Shown: positions 15,704-24,682, counted from the stretch's first letter. The stretch: 64,000 bases of DNA from Pseudokordiimonas caeni (GCF_026719705.1 NZ_JAPPRR010000001.1:1-64000), one strand, 5' to 3'. Numbers and translations are program-made. Notes: generated by a model not told the origin, from the letters alone.

Positions 15704-16072
15704 TTATTCGTCGCGGTTGGCCCGCAGGCCTGAAGCACTTGTGCGCGTGGGTGAGCCAAGGATGGGTTCGCGGCGGCCGGCCTGAGCTTGTGCAGTCGGT
15801 TCATCACCTTGGGCTGCCGGTTGACTGCGGGGCACTTCGGGCCGTTGCGGCATGGGGATACCCGGCTGCTGGTGGCGACGGCCTTCCAATGCTTCCCGAA
15901 GGGCTGCAATTTCGTCGACGAGTGCGGTCATTTCGGACGAGACCTTCTCGAGGTGTTTCTTGAGGCCGAAGATTGCGAACGGCGCGAAGGCCCAGAAAAC
16001 AGCCGCCATGATCAGGACGAAAACAGCGATACCCATCCCGGTTTCGCCGATCAGATTTTCGAGAGTTGCCAC
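15704..16072 (-). CDS. Single-pass membrane protein with coiled coil, minus-strand passenger gene
   Basis: 122 residues from a GTG start (SD AGGGAG). One hydrophobic segment (GIAVFVLIMAAVFWAFAPFAIFG, about 14-36) is followed by a coiled-coil helix (LKKHLEKVSSEMTALVDEIAALREALEG) and a Pro/Gln/Arg-rich tail. This is the layout of small envelope or cytoplasmic-tail proteins; no family is recognised. It lies downstream of the lipoprotein gene on the minus strand, both opposite to the structural genes, and is probably co-transcribed with it. Possible roles are superinfection exclusion or an unrelated host function. Confidence 0.75.
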   Translation of the reverse strand: MATLENLIGETGMGIAVFVLIMAAVFWAFAPFAIFGLKKHLEKVSSEMTALVDEIAALREALEGRRHQQPGIPMPQRPEVPRSQPAAQGDEPTAQAQAGRREPILGSPTRTSASGLRANRDE

Positions 16073-16162
16073 ATCATGCTCCCTGGCACAATTTGCGCCG
16101 CGTCAACGTCTCGGACCATAACCCTTGACGGAAGTGAATTCAATTGGCGACCCCTGAGATAT

Positions 16163-16798
16163 TCAGTTGGCAGCTGCACCGGGAATGCTGGCTTGTTCCA
16201 TCGCTTTCCAGAAGCCCGCAAAATACCCTGCCGGAACATGAAAATTGCGCTTGCCGCTGTATCCGGCAAGCTGAAATTCGAGGCCTTCCCTAGAAAGGCG
16301 TTCGAGTTCGTCGTTCGAGATATTAATTGCTACATGTTCCTCTATGGCACAGCGGATGCCACTGGTGCCGCACTTGGCGATTTCCTGCCGACTGCATTTT
16401 TCGCCTTCGTAAGGGCTGCAAAAGATCAGCTCGCGCTTGATCACCAGCAACGGAAACTCATACCCCTGCGTATACATGCGATCGTAGTAGATCCACCGGT
16501 CTTCATCCACGTTGATATAGAGCTGTACATAATCCCGCTGCTTCGCAGCGTCAGTGTGGCCCCGATTTCCGCGCAGGAAATAATAGTCTTCTAGAAGGTT
16601 GCCCGTCGGGAACACTCTGGGCCCTCGAAATGCGGTCGTTTGCTGGTGGGGGTCGAAGGTCGCTTCGGTTTTGGCCGCCACGGCATCGGCGTCTTCCGGC
16701 GCCTGCACATATTGTACGCCCATCATGTCGGCGAATGTTGCTCCACAGGCTGTCAACAGCAGGCCTGCAAGGACAATTATCAAATGGCGTCTCACCAT
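16163..16798 (-). CDS. Lipoprotein, minus-strand passenger (moron) gene
   Basis: 211 residues. The signal peptide ends in the lipobox LLLTACGA (Cys18), so the protein should be lipidated at the membrane. The mature part has four or five cysteines (CSPYEGEKCSRQEIAKCGTSG, then RCAIEEH) that may form disulfides, and no known domain. SD GGGAG precedes the ATG, and a good promoter lies at 16842-16870. Lipoproteins carried as independent units inside tail operons are often exclusion factors, but that is inference. Confidence 0.75.
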   Translation of the reverse strand: MVRRHLIIVLAGLLLTACGATFADMMGVQYVQAPEDADAVAAKTEATFDPHQQTTAFRGPRVFPTGNLLEDYYFLRGNRGHTDAAKQRDYVQLYINVDEDRWIYYDRMYTQGYEFPLLVIKRELIFCSPYEGEKCSRQEIAKCGTSGIRCAIEEHVAINISNDELERLSREGLEFQLAGYSGKRNFHVPAGYFAGFWKAMEQASIPGAAAN

Positions 16799-16841
16799 TA
16801 TTGCTCCCTTTCAACGCAACCCAAACATTCAATCATCGCTA

Positions 16842-16870
16842 TTCATACGGGCACTTCGGTTTGCAGGCAA
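16842..16870 (-). promoter_or_regulatory. Promoter of the minus-strand lipoprotein/membrane gene pair
   Basis: On the minus strand: TTGCCT (16865-16870), 17-bp spacer, TATGAA (16842-16847), about 45 nt before the lipoprotein ATG. It gives the insert transcription independent of the late operon. Confidence 0.55.
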
Positions 16871-16923
16871 GGTCAAATCGGAACATATGAAGAACATCTT
16901 TGCAAATTCTAAGGAGTGAAATC

Positions 16924-17637
16924 ATGGCCCTTGGTCCGTTCGATTCAGCGCTTGCGCTTCTGGGTGCGGAAGGCAAAGGCTCGCTGGCAACAGCTTTTGG
17001 AAAAACGGGCAGCCACCTAGGCTTGCTGGAGCGGGAGTTCAAGGAATTGAGCCGGATTCTCGGCCTGACAGGGGCCGGCGCCGCGACCACGTTGCCGGCT
17101 TCCGGCTCTCAGACCGGGACCGTTGTCCCGAAAGCCGACCCGCCAAACACGGAACTGGATGCCATGCGGGATGCGTTCAAGACGGCGGCGGAAAACATCA
17201 AGATTGATGTGCTGGATCTGACGAGCAGCCTTGATGCAGCGTTCCAGACGCTCGGGCGTTCGCTCATGCAGGCTGTTGTCAAGCCGATCAATGACACCGT
17301 TTCCGGTTGGGTCTCAAAGGCTGTCGGCGGCATTCTGGACTTCGCCGTTCCGACCCTTTTCGGTCATCCGAAGGCCGGAGGTGGCAGGTTGCAGCCAGGC
17401 ACGCCGACCCTGATTGGCGAGCGAGGGCCGGAGCTTGTGGTGGCCCACCGGCCTGCCACGGTGATGAATGCAGCCGACACGCGCGGGGCTGTGGGATCCG
17501 GTGTGACCGTGCAGCAGACGCTGAACTTTGATCTCGTTCCGGCCCCGACCATTGGCGCGATGATCGAAAATGCCATGCCTGCCATCGTGGAAGCGTCCAA
17601 AATGGCGGTGCTGTCCTCCTTGCGGCGCGGAGCCTGA
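16924..17637 (+). CDS. Short tape measure protein (GTA gp11 type)
   Basis: 237 residues from ATG 16924 behind AAGGAG (an earlier in-frame ATG at 16900 overlaps the SD). An amphipathic helical N-terminal half is followed by the tape-measure C-terminus (LMQAVVKPINDTVSGWVSKAVGGIL, then GTPTLIGERGPELVVAHRPATVM). Tape measure length sets tail length. At this size, close to the roughly 220 residues of Rhodobacter GTA gp11 and far below ordinary siphophages, the particle should have a short tail. The two minus-strand genes separate it from its chaperones. Confidence 0.85.
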   Translation: MALGPFDSALALLGAEGKGSLATAFGKTGSHLGLLEREFKELSRILGLTGAGAATTLPASGSQTGTVVPKADPPNTELDAMRDAFKTAAENIKIDVLDLTSSLDAAFQTLGRSLMQAVVKPINDTVSGWVSKAVGGILDFAVPTLFGHPKAGGGRLQPGTPTLIGERGPELVVAHRPATVMNAADTRGAVGSGVTVQQTLNFDLVPAPTIGAMIENAMPAIVEASKMAVLSSLRRGA

Positions 17638-17641
17638 GCCC

Positions 17642-18256
17642 ATGAGTATCAACTATCCCCTTATCATGCCTTCGTCGCCAACACCGAGTGCGGTGGAACT
17701 TTATATCGACCGGAACCAGACAAAGACCGAAAGCTACAGCCGCCTGCCGCAAGTGCAGCGCGCCCCCGGGGACCGATGGACGGGCAAGCTGACCATGCCG
17801 CCGATGACCAGTGCGCAGGCGGCCGACTGGCTTGGTTTCTTTGATGCACTTGATGGCTTTGTCGGCACCTTCTGGATGCCGCATCCTGATTTCATCGTTG
17901 CAAGGGGGGCCGCCGGTGGCATTGCCACGGGCCGGGTGAAAGGGGCAGGGCAACTTGGCAGCAGTATCGCGACGGATGGTTGGGGCGCCAATGTTGCGGG
18001 GCTTTTTCGCAGGGGGGATGTGGTTCAGATCGGCAATCATCTGCACCGGATCACGAAGGATGCCGTGAGCGACGCGGGTGGCAATGCCACGCTTGATATC
18101 GCCCCGGCCATCTACACTGCCCCTGCCGACAACAGCGCGATTGTCACTGCCGGCCCGAAAGGCCTGTTCCGGCTGGCGGCCGGGTTCGTGGTGCCGACGA
18201 GCGACCATATGAACCTTTTTACCTTCAGTTTCGCAGTGGAAGGAGCACTTGAATGA
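17642..18256 (+). CDS. Distal tail protein, DUF2460 family (GTA gp12)
   Basis: 204 residues from ATG 17642. Family features are LYIDRNQTKTESYSRLPQVQRAPGDRWTGKLTMPPM, the middle helix AADWLGFFDALDGFVGTFWM and the C-terminal FRLAAGFVVPTSDHMNLFTFSFAVEGALE. DUF2460 proteins form the distal tail hub that receives the tail tip. It overlaps the next gene by ATGA. Confidence 0.88.
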   Translation: MSINYPLIMPSSPTPSAVELYIDRNQTKTESYSRLPQVQRAPGDRWTGKLTMPPMTSAQAADWLGFFDALDGFVGTFWMPHPDFIVARGAAGGIATGRVKGAGQLGSSIATDGWGANVAGLFRRGDVVQIGNHLHRITKDAVSDAGGNATLDIAPAIYTAPADNSAIVTAGPKGLFRLAAGFVVPTSDHMNLFTFSFAVEGALE

Positions 18257-18906
18257 CCGATCCGCGATTTGGCGGTCAGGGCATAGCTGCCCTTGGCGGG
18301 CCGGAAGTGATGCTGATTCCCATCGTCTGGCTGGATATTGAAGGCGACCCCGTGCGCGCGTGGGGTGGTATCGGCGACCTTTCATGGGGCGGACAGATCT
18401 GGACCGGGATCGGACAGATGGGCGATATCGGCCCGATCAAGACCGGTGTGAAGGACGCGATGCCCGGCCTGTCGCTCAGCCTGAATGGCTTGCCATCAAA
18501 TCTGCTCGCGGATGCCAAGGCGGCAGCCTATCGAGGCCGGCGCGGCTATGTCTGGCTTGGTCTCTTTGACCCCGATACGCTGGCGCTGCTTGATGGCGAC
18601 GCCGCCCTGATTTTTGCCGGGGAAATCAGCGCCATGAACCTTTCGAGCGGACCGGGGGAGGCCCGTATCACGGTCGAGATCGAAAGCCGGATGATGCTTC
18701 TGAGCCGGCAGATGACCCGTTATCGCACGCAGGCCGATCAGGCGCGCCGCCATGCGGGCGACCGCTTTTTCGAGTTTGTGCCGGCGGTCCTGAATAAGAC
18801 CATCTATTGGGGGCTTGAAGCCTCGAAAGCCGCAACTGGCGGCGGTGCCGGCAAGATCGCTGGCAGCGATAGCGGCGGTTTCAACCCGGCTATCAAACTT
18901 CGCTAG
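18253..18906 (+). CDS. Tail hub protein, DUF2163 family (GTA gp13)
   Basis: 217 residues. The N-terminus matches the hub family (PEVMLIPIVWLDIEGDPVRAWGGIGDLSWGG), with the middle GYVWLGLFDPDTLALLDGDAALIFAGEI and the conserved C-terminal TRYRTQADQARRHAGDRFFEFVPAVLNKTIYWG. It always lies between DUF2460 and the cell-wall hydrolase gene in GTA-like clusters, as here. Confidence 0.88.
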   Translation: MTDPRFGGQGIAALGGPEVMLIPIVWLDIEGDPVRAWGGIGDLSWGGQIWTGIGQMGDIGPIKTGVKDAMPGLSLSLNGLPSNLLADAKAAAYRGRRGYVWLGLFDPDTLALLDGDAALIFAGEISAMNLSSGPGEARITVEIESRMMLLSRQMTRYRTQADQARRHAGDRFFEFVPAVLNKTIYWGLEASKAATGGGAGKIAGSDSGGFNPAIKLR

Positions 18907-18915
18907 GGGTAATCC

Positions 18916-19341
18916 ATGCAACGTTATGCTGACTGGCCGGTGCGCTTGCGTGCCGCCATCAAGGCCGCCGATGGGCGGCCTTTTCATTATGGGCGCCATG
19001 ACTGCTGCACGGCGGCAGCAGGCGTCGTCCATGCCATCACGGGCACGGACCCCCTGAAAGGCTGGCGCGGCCGGTACCGGAGCGCAGCAGGGGCAGCGCG
19101 TGCGATGGGCGGCCATAGCCTGCTCGAGACGGCGTCGGCGGTTCTTGAGGCCATGGGTGCCACGGCCATTTCACCCGCAATGGCAACGGCCGGGGATCTG
19201 GTTTTGACCGACAGGGCACAGCATGACGCTTGCCGGGGGCAAGCCCTTGGCGTCTGCACTGGTATGGGCGCGCTGTTCCCGGGTGAGGCCGGCTGGGTTG
19301 CGCTGCCGCTTGGCACCTGCATTGCTGCATGGAAGGTGTGA
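18916..19341 (+). CDS. Tail-associated NlpC/P60-position protein (DUF6950-like, GTA gp14 position)
   Basis: 141 residues. The N-terminal DGRPFHYGRHDCCTAAAGVVHAITG retains a cysteine in the place where NlpC/P60 peptidases have the catalytic nucleophile. A later HDACRGQALGVCTGMGALFPGEAGWVALPL follows the family shape, but a clear histidine-based catalytic dyad is not obvious. It may be a degraded or divergent tail peptidase that helps peptidoglycan penetration, or only a structural hub part. It resembles DUF6950 proteins of alphaproteobacterial phages. Confidence 0.7.
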   Translation: MQRYADWPVRLRAAIKAADGRPFHYGRHDCCTAAAGVVHAITGTDPLKGWRGRYRSAAGAARAMGGHSLLETASAVLEAMGATAISPAMATAGDLVLTDRAQHDACRGQALGVCTGMGALFPGEAGWVALPLGTCIAAWKV

Positions 19342-19344
19342 CGG

Positions 19345-22300
19345 ATGGGCAAGATCGTAAAATCCGCACTGTTTGTGGCGGCTGTTGCGGTGGCAACAGT
19401 GGCGACGGGCAATCCCTGGCTCGGGGTGGAACTGGGCAAGGCGTCCTTTATCGGCCTCAGCGGCTATGCGGCCATCGCGGCTTCCGGTGCCGTGCTCGGT
19501 GCCGGAATGGGCCTTCTGTCGAGCGTGCTGGCACCCAGTGCGCGGGACATGGGCCAGCAGGCTGACGCCAAGACCCCGATCACCAACAGCGTCGACACCC
19601 GGAAGGCCATCTATGGCCGCGTGCGCGTCGGCGGTGCGGAAGTTTTTATCGAGGAATATGACACGTCGGCCGGCAACGACATCCCGAATGACACGCTCGT
19701 TTTCGTCCGCGCGGTGGCGGATCACCCGGTTCACGGCTTTGGCCAGTTCAGGATGGGGGATCAGCCGGTCAGTTTCAGTGCTGGGGCCGCGACGGGCGAT
19801 CTCGCCGGAAACCTGTGGCTATACACCCACGACGGCCGCCAGACAGCGGCGGAGCCTGTGCTTGTGACGGCCGGCCAAGGCTGGACGAGCACGCACAAGG
19901 GGCTCGGCATCGCCTATTACGCTGTCAAGGCGCTATACGATAACGCCAAGTTCCCATACGGCGCGGGGGAGTTGCGCCGCTGTTCTATCGATGTGCTTGG
20001 CAAGCGGCTGTATGACCCGCGCAAGGACGATAGTGTCGCAGGCGGTGCGGGCGCTCACAGGCTTGATGACCCCGCTACATGGGAATATTCCACCAACCCG
20101 GCGCTGTGCATCCTCGATTTTCTCCTCGACCCCGACGATGCGCTTGGCAACGCCGTGCCCATCGACGAAATCGATGTTCCGGCCCTCATGGCGGCCGCTG
20201 CGGTCTGCGATACAAGCGTCGGCGTGAAGGCGGGCGGTGCGATCCCTCGCTACAGCCTCAATGGCGTGATCGACAGTGCGCGCCCGAAGCTTGAGAACCT
20301 GCGCCTGATGTTGACGGCGATGAGCGGCCGCATGCAATGGCTTGGCGGCAAGCTGGTGATCCATGCGGGCAGCGCGGGCTATGCCACCGCCGTGACGTTT
20401 GACGACGACGATATCATCGCAGCGACCTTCTCCGCGATGCTGCCGTCCGGCCAGCGTTACAACGAGGTTCGCGGCACTTTCATCGACCCTGAGGCCGGGT
20501 TCGAGCCCGCAGAGTTTCCGGCATTTGTGAATAGTGCTGCACAGGCCGTTGAAGGCGAGGTTGTCCTCAACCTGCATCTGCCCCTCTGCCAGGATCACCG
20601 CGAAGCGCAGCGCCACGCCAAGATCGCGCTCGGGCAAGCCCGGCAGGCTGTGATGACCCTGGAGACAGGCGCCAAAGGCTTGCTCGTCAAGCCGATGGAC
20701 GTGGTGATCGTGCGTCACTCGGGGCTCGGGTTCGATGCCAGCAGCGAAGATTTCCGCGTGGTCGAGCATGAAACAATCCCGCCTGCCGCGGGTAAGCCGC
20801 TCATGGTGCGGCTGGGGCTCGTTGCGGAAGATGCCTCGATCTATGGTTGGGATCCGGCGACCGAAGAGCTGGACCAGAATGCCAACCCCGCCCTTCGCAG
20901 CGTCAGTGGCCGGGAAGTCACCGCAGTGACCGGCCTTGTGCTGAGCCCCGTCACGCTTGCCAATACGGATGGCAGCGAGACGGCAGCAATCAATGTCGGC
21001 TGGAATGAACCGGGGCCGACAGTTGCCTCCACCATTGTCGATGTCCGCAAGGCGGGCACGAGCGTGTGGCGGGCCGGCGGATCGGCGCTTCGCGGAGACA
21101 ATGACGTGCTTCTGGAGGTGCCGGAGAATATGGCGCTGGAGGTGCGTGCCCGCCATGTGCTGGGCAACGGGCTCATCGGTCCGGCGGCAACGGCTATCGT
21201 CACGAGCCCCGATGTGGCCGGCAGCGGCACGGTCGTATGGGACGATATCGAGGGCGACGGCAAGCCCGATGACTGGGCGGACGTGACGGCCGACAACCAG
21301 TTCTTCCCGGCCCCCAACGGATACTGGAATTTTGGGGGCTATGAGGACGCTGAAGCTGATTGGGAAGCGCACAATTCGCTCGTGGCGCTTGAAACGCGAT
21401 ATTTGCGGGTGACGCGCAACGTGCCTGAAGGCAATCCGTGCGGCATCGACAGTCCGGACAATCTGAAACTCGATGCCGGGGCCTATCCGCTGCTTCAGGT
21501 GCGAGCCAGCCGCCCCGCTGGTGCGGCGCTCGCCAACGCCCGCCCGCGGTTATTGTGGAAACGGTCTGGTGACAGTGACTGGGATTATGCGGGCCGGTCG
21601 TATGCTATTACGACAAGGCCTCGGCTTGGCCCGGACACTTGGACGACTTACGTGTTCGACCTGTCGCAACACACGGGCTGGTCGGGGAAAATCAGGCAGT
21701 TGCGTTTCGAGCCTGATACCACACCGAACGAAGATGATTTCCTGATCGATTACATCGCAGCCGGGCGTTCTGGGCTTGGCGACGCAAATGCCGTCGAGCC
21801 CGCCGAGGTCACCGGCAATATTGCCGACCAGTATTATTCGGCTGTGACGGCCAGCGATAATTCGGCGAGCGAAGACAATTTCGGCGTGATTACCCTGGCG
21901 AACGAGGGCTTGTCACCGGGCGACGTCGTGAGCTTCGGTTGCGAAGTGAGAACCGAAACCGGCAAACGAAAGGGCGGCAGCACCATCGTTTTCCGCGGAG
22001 CAGACGGCCATACGATCCGTGCCTATTCGACAGGTGTGAAGGATACGGGAGGGGCATGGTCCCGCGTGATGCGGGGCGGGCTCGTCATTCCGGAAAACAC
22101 AGTCACCATCCTACTGCAGTTGCAGCGCCAGAACGACAATCCGGGCGTCGTTGCCGGCTATGTGCAGGGGCGTCGCCCGTTCCTCAATCTGGGTGCCGTC
22201 CCGCAACCACCCCTGCCGACACGGACGGACGTGGAGCAAGGGGCGAACAATGTGACCAGCACCAGTCAGCTTGCCGATGGTGCCAACCTCGGCAAGACGG

Positions 22301-22824
22301 CCAACTGGTCCGGCGTTGCGAACGACGGTGGCAAGCCGGAAAACAACGCGACCCGAAACAGCGGCCTGCCATCGAGCGGCCCCATCACGTCCGGATATCT
22401 GGCGAGCGAAGCGGTACAGGGCGCCCATATCGTCAAGGGTGCCGTTACGGAAGAAGACGGCGGTTCGTCGTCCAGCACCAGCGGAACCGTGAGCGGCAAC
22501 ACGACGATCACCAGCACCGCGATCCAGAACAACCGGATGGCCTTGATCCAGGCAGAATTGCGTATCCGGCACACTGAAGGCGGATCGGGCTGGGGGAACG
22601 GATATCGCTGCATCATGCGGCTGCGGCGGAACAATTCGTGGCCGGCTGAAATGCCGATCTTTGTAACCGACGTCTACCGGACTTTCGTTTTGAATTACGT
22701 GGATTTCGATGGCGGCGCGGGCTCGTCCTCGGCCACTTATTATATCGAAATCGCGCCCATTGATACCGGCTGGGACTATCAGGTCACCAATGCCGAGATT
22801 CAGGCCAGAAAGGTGAACAAATGA
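19345..22824 (+). CDS. Host-specificity / tail tip protein (GTA gp15 position)
   Basis: 1159 residues, the largest gene of the cluster. The N-terminus is a hydrophobic helical segment (ALFVAAVAVATVATGNPWLGVELG, then GYAAIAASGAVLGAGMGLLSSVLAP). The next 480 residues resemble phage tail proteins that form the baseplate hub (NEVRGTFIDPEAGFEPAEFPAFVNSAAQ and the CQDHREAQRHAKIALGQARQAVMTLE helix). A fibronectin-like stretch at about 540-620 and a carbohydrate-binding-like beta region at about 625-810 follow, and the C-terminus is Ser/Thr/Asn-rich. Receptor recognition is the likely role. The divergent C-terminal half would decide which surface glycan is bound. Confidence 0.85.
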   Translation: MGKIVKSALFVAAVAVATVATGNPWLGVELGKASFIGLSGYAAIAASGAVLGAGMGLLSSVLAPSARDMGQQADAKTPITNSVDTRKAIYGRVRVGGAEVFIEEYDTSAGNDIPNDTLVFVRAVADHPVHGFGQFRMGDQPVSFSAGAATGDLAGNLWLYTHDGRQTAAEPVLVTAGQGWTSTHKGLGIAYYAVKALYDNAKFPYGAGELRRCSIDVLGKRLYDPRKDDSVAGGAGAHRLDDPATWEYSTNPALCILDFLLDPDDALGNAVPIDEIDVPALMAAAAVCDTSVGVKAGGAIPRYSLNGVIDSARPKLENLRLMLTAMSGRMQWLGGKLVIHAGSAGYATAVTFDDDDIIAATFSAMLPSGQRYNEVRGTFIDPEAGFEPAEFPAFVNSAAQAVEGEVVLNLHLPLCQDHREAQRHAKIALGQARQAVMTLETGAKGLLVKPMDVVIVRHSGLGFDASSEDFRVVEHETIPPAAGKPLMVRLGLVAEDASIYGWDPATEELDQNANPALRSVSGREVTAVTGLVLSPVTLANTDGSETAAINVGWNEPGPTVASTIVDVRKAGTSVWRAGGSALRGDNDVLLEVPENMALEVRARHVLGNGLIGPAATAIVTSPDVAGSGTVVWDDIEGDGKPDDWADVTADNQFFPAPNGYWNFGGYEDAEADWEAHNSLVALETRYLRVTRNVPEGNPCGIDSPDNLKLDAGAYPLLQVRASRPAGAALANARPRLLWKRSGDSDWDYAGRSYAITTRPRLGPDTWTTYVFDLSQHTGWSGKIRQLRFEPDTTPNEDDFLIDYIAAGRSGLGDANAVEPAEVTGNIADQYYSAVTASDNSASEDNFGVITLANEGLSPGDVVSFGCEVRTETGKRKGGSTIVFRGADGHTIRAYSTGVKDTGGAWSRVMRGGLVIPENTVTILLQLQRQNDNPGVVAGYVQGRRPFLNLGAVPQPPLPTRTDVEQGANNVTSTSQLADGANLGKTANWSGVANDGGKPENNATRNSGLPSSGPITSGYLASEAVQGAHIVKGAVTEEDGGSSSSTSGTVSGNTTITSTAIQNNRMALIQAELRIRHTEGGSGWGNGYRCIMRLRRNNSWPAEMPIFVTDVYRTFVLNYVDFDGGAGSSSATYYIEIAPIDTGWDYQVTNAEIQARKVNK

Positions 22825-23441
22825 CCGTTTCTGTCGGGACCATTTACGACCCCCTGACGATGAGGGTCATTGCCCCCTGCACTGGCGGGCGCGGCGTGGA
22901 CTTCGGCTTGGTGCCGCCGATCCTTGAGGAAGGTAGCGCCTTTCTGTCGGGGTGGCTTGCCCCGCTCGATCACCCGCAGGACTATCTGGTCGATCTGTCC
23001 GATCCGACGCAGCCGGGCTTTGTGTTTGACCCGCGGCCGGAGACGGACCTGAGCACGGTCAAGACGAAGACCTTCGACAAGATCGATGAAAGTGCCGGGC
23101 GGGCCCGGCGCCTGATTGGCAGCCCTGGCTATGCGATTGATGCCACCTACAAAGCCAAGGAAGAGGAAGCCCGGCGTTTCGTGGCGGAAGTGGCCGCCGG
23201 CGGTAGCCCGGAAGGGCATCTTGAGGACTATCCCTATATAGCGGCGGGTACGGGCATCGATGCGGCCACGCCCGGCGATGTTGCCGCACTTTACCTTGCC
23301 ATGGCGAGGGAATGGCACGCGTTCAACGCGTCGGTGGAGGCGGTGCGGATCGCTTCCAAACAGCAGGTTGCTGCCGCTGAAAGCCGGTCTGAAATCGATA
23401 CGATCATGGCCACGATCACCTGGCCCATCCCGGCAAGCTGA
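22821..23441 (+). CDS. Tail fibre accessory-like protein
   Basis: 206 residues, overlapping the tail tip gene by ATGA. The second half (AIDATYKAKEEEARRFVAEVAAGG, then a Pro-rich turn and a long C-terminal helix WHAFNASVEAVRIASKQQVAAAESRSEIDTIMA) resembles the C-terminal helical region of fibre assembly chaperone-like proteins (DUF4376-type). No catalytic motif. A role in tip protein folding or as its partner is inferred from position. Confidence 0.6.
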   Translation: MTVSVGTIYDPLTMRVIAPCTGGRGVDFGLVPPILEEGSAFLSGWLAPLDHPQDYLVDLSDPTQPGFVFDPRPETDLSTVKTKTFDKIDESAGRARRLIGSPGYAIDATYKAKEEEARRFVAEVAAGGSPEGHLEDYPYIAAGTGIDAATPGDVAALYLAMAREWHAFNASVEAVRIASKQQVAAAESRSEIDTIMATITWPIPAS

Positions 23442-23452
23442 GGAGGTTAGAC

Positions 23453-23746
23453 ATGGAACAATCCGGTCCATTCGAAAATGCTGACGGGCTGGTGGTGCTG
23501 AGCCCCGAAAGCCTGGAAGCGATGCTTGAGCGTGCCGCAACACTTGGCGCCCGCCGTGCGCTCGAAGGTGTGGGGTTGCATGACGCCGACGCTGGCGAGG
23601 ACGTGCGCGACCTGCGCAGTATGCTGTCCGACTGGCGGCATGTGCGGGCGGGTTTCATGCGGCAGCTCGGGCGGGTGCTTTTCTGGGCATTCATCGCACT
23701 TGGTGCGGTGATGAGCGCACACAGCGGCTGGTTCGGGGGAAAATAG
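23453..23746 (+). CDS. Small membrane-anchored protein before the holin
   Basis: 97 residues with a strong SD (GAGGAGGTTAGAC). A soluble helical N-terminus (SLEAMLERAATLGARRALEGVGL) is followed by a C-terminal membrane segment (FMRQLGRVLFWAFIALGAVMSAHSGWF). In this position before a holin-like gene it may be a lysis regulator or the inner-membrane part of the lysis cassette. No family recognised. Confidence 0.6.
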   Translation: MEQSGPFENADGLVVLSPESLEAMLERAATLGARRALEGVGLHDADAGEDVRDLRSMLSDWRHVRAGFMRQLGRVLFWAFIALGAVMSAHSGWFGGK

Positions 23747-23747
23747 C

Positions 23748-24212
23748 ATGGTGCTTGAAAGCCTGATCGGTGGGGCGCTCACCCGCCTTGCCCCGGAAAT
23801 CATCGGTCTTTTCCGCTCAAAAGCGGACCGCGAGCACGAATATCGCATGGCGAAGCTTGGCTATGACGCTGCCGAACGACAGGTCGACATGCGGATGGCT
23901 GAGCTTGCCGTGACCGAAAGGACGAGCGAACTGCATGCCATGATGGAAGCGATCAAGGCGCAAGGGAAGCGAACCGGCATCTGGATCGCGGACGCGCTGT
24001 CGGCACTCGTTCGTCCGCTGGTCACTTACTGGTGGATGCTCCTTTACACCGCCTACAAGTCGGCAACCCTGATTGCGGCCTATCGCACCGAAGGCAGCGT
24101 TGTGGCGACACTTCTGGGCGCATGGACGGAGGCGGACATGGCAATTCTTTCCTCGATCCTCGCCTTCTGGTTCGTGGACCGCGCGCTCAGGCGGCAGGGC
24201 AATATGCGGTGA
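23748..24212 (+). CDS. Holin-like membrane protein (three-TM phage holin type)
   Basis: 154 residues. The amphipathic N-terminal half (KADREHEYRMAKLGYDAAERQVDMRMAELAV) is followed by at least two membrane segments (PLVTYWWMLLYTAYKSATLIAAY and AILSSILAFWFVDRAL). The layout matches alphaproteobacterial phage 3TM holin proteins. It overlaps the endolysin start (GTGA at 24209-24212), so lysis functions are translationally coupled. Confidence 0.75.
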   Translation: MVLESLIGGALTRLAPEIIGLFRSKADREHEYRMAKLGYDAAERQVDMRMAELAVTERTSELHAMMEAIKAQGKRTGIWIADALSALVRPLVTYWWMLLYTAYKSATLIAAYRTEGSVVATLLGAWTEADMAILSSILAFWFVDRALRRQGNMR

Positions 24213-24682
24213 GCGAAGGCATCGATTTCATCAAACGGTTTGAAGGGTTGCATGACGGCGATCGGCGAACCCCACTCTTGGAGCCGATGCGTGACCCTAT
24301 CGGTATCTGGACGCTTGGCTGGGGCTCGATCTACGACATCAACGGTTGCCGGGTGAGTGCGGCGACACCGGCAATATCACCGGACGAGGCGGAATGGTTG
24401 CTCATGCGGGATTTTGATATTGCGATGGAGAAGGCGATCCTGCTTTCACAACCTGCTGAGCTGGTGAATGCGCAGATTGTGGCACTTGGCTCCTTTGTCT
24501 ATAACGTGGGCGCGGCGGCCTATCGGGCGTCCACCTTGCGATGCAAGGTGAGGGAGAACGATACAACTGCAGTGATGGAATTCAGGCGCTGGATTTTTGC
24601 GGGCGGCAGGCGTCTGCCGGGACTTGTTCGTCGCAGGGCTGCCGAGGCGGCACTCTATCTGGGGAAGGATCCGTTTGGCTGA
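24209..24682 (+). CDS. GH24 lysozyme (phage endolysin)
   Basis: 157 residues from the GTG at 24209. It has the T4-lysozyme catalytic triad at standard spacing: E12 in RFEG, D29 and T35 in RDPIGIWTLGWGS. The C-terminal half has the helix ALGSFVYNVGAAAYRASTLRCKV, typical of the fold. It cleaves peptidoglycan to release particles. No signal peptide, so export depends on the holin. Its 3' end overlaps the PPTase start by 8 nt. Confidence 0.9.
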   Translation: MSEGIDFIKRFEGLHDGDRRTPLLEPMRDPIGIWTLGWGSIYDINGCRVSAATPAISPDEAEWLLMRDFDIAMEKAILLSQPAELVNAQIVALGSFVYNVGAAAYRASTLRCKVRENDTTAVMEFRRWIFAGGRRLPGLVRRRAAEAALYLGKDPFG

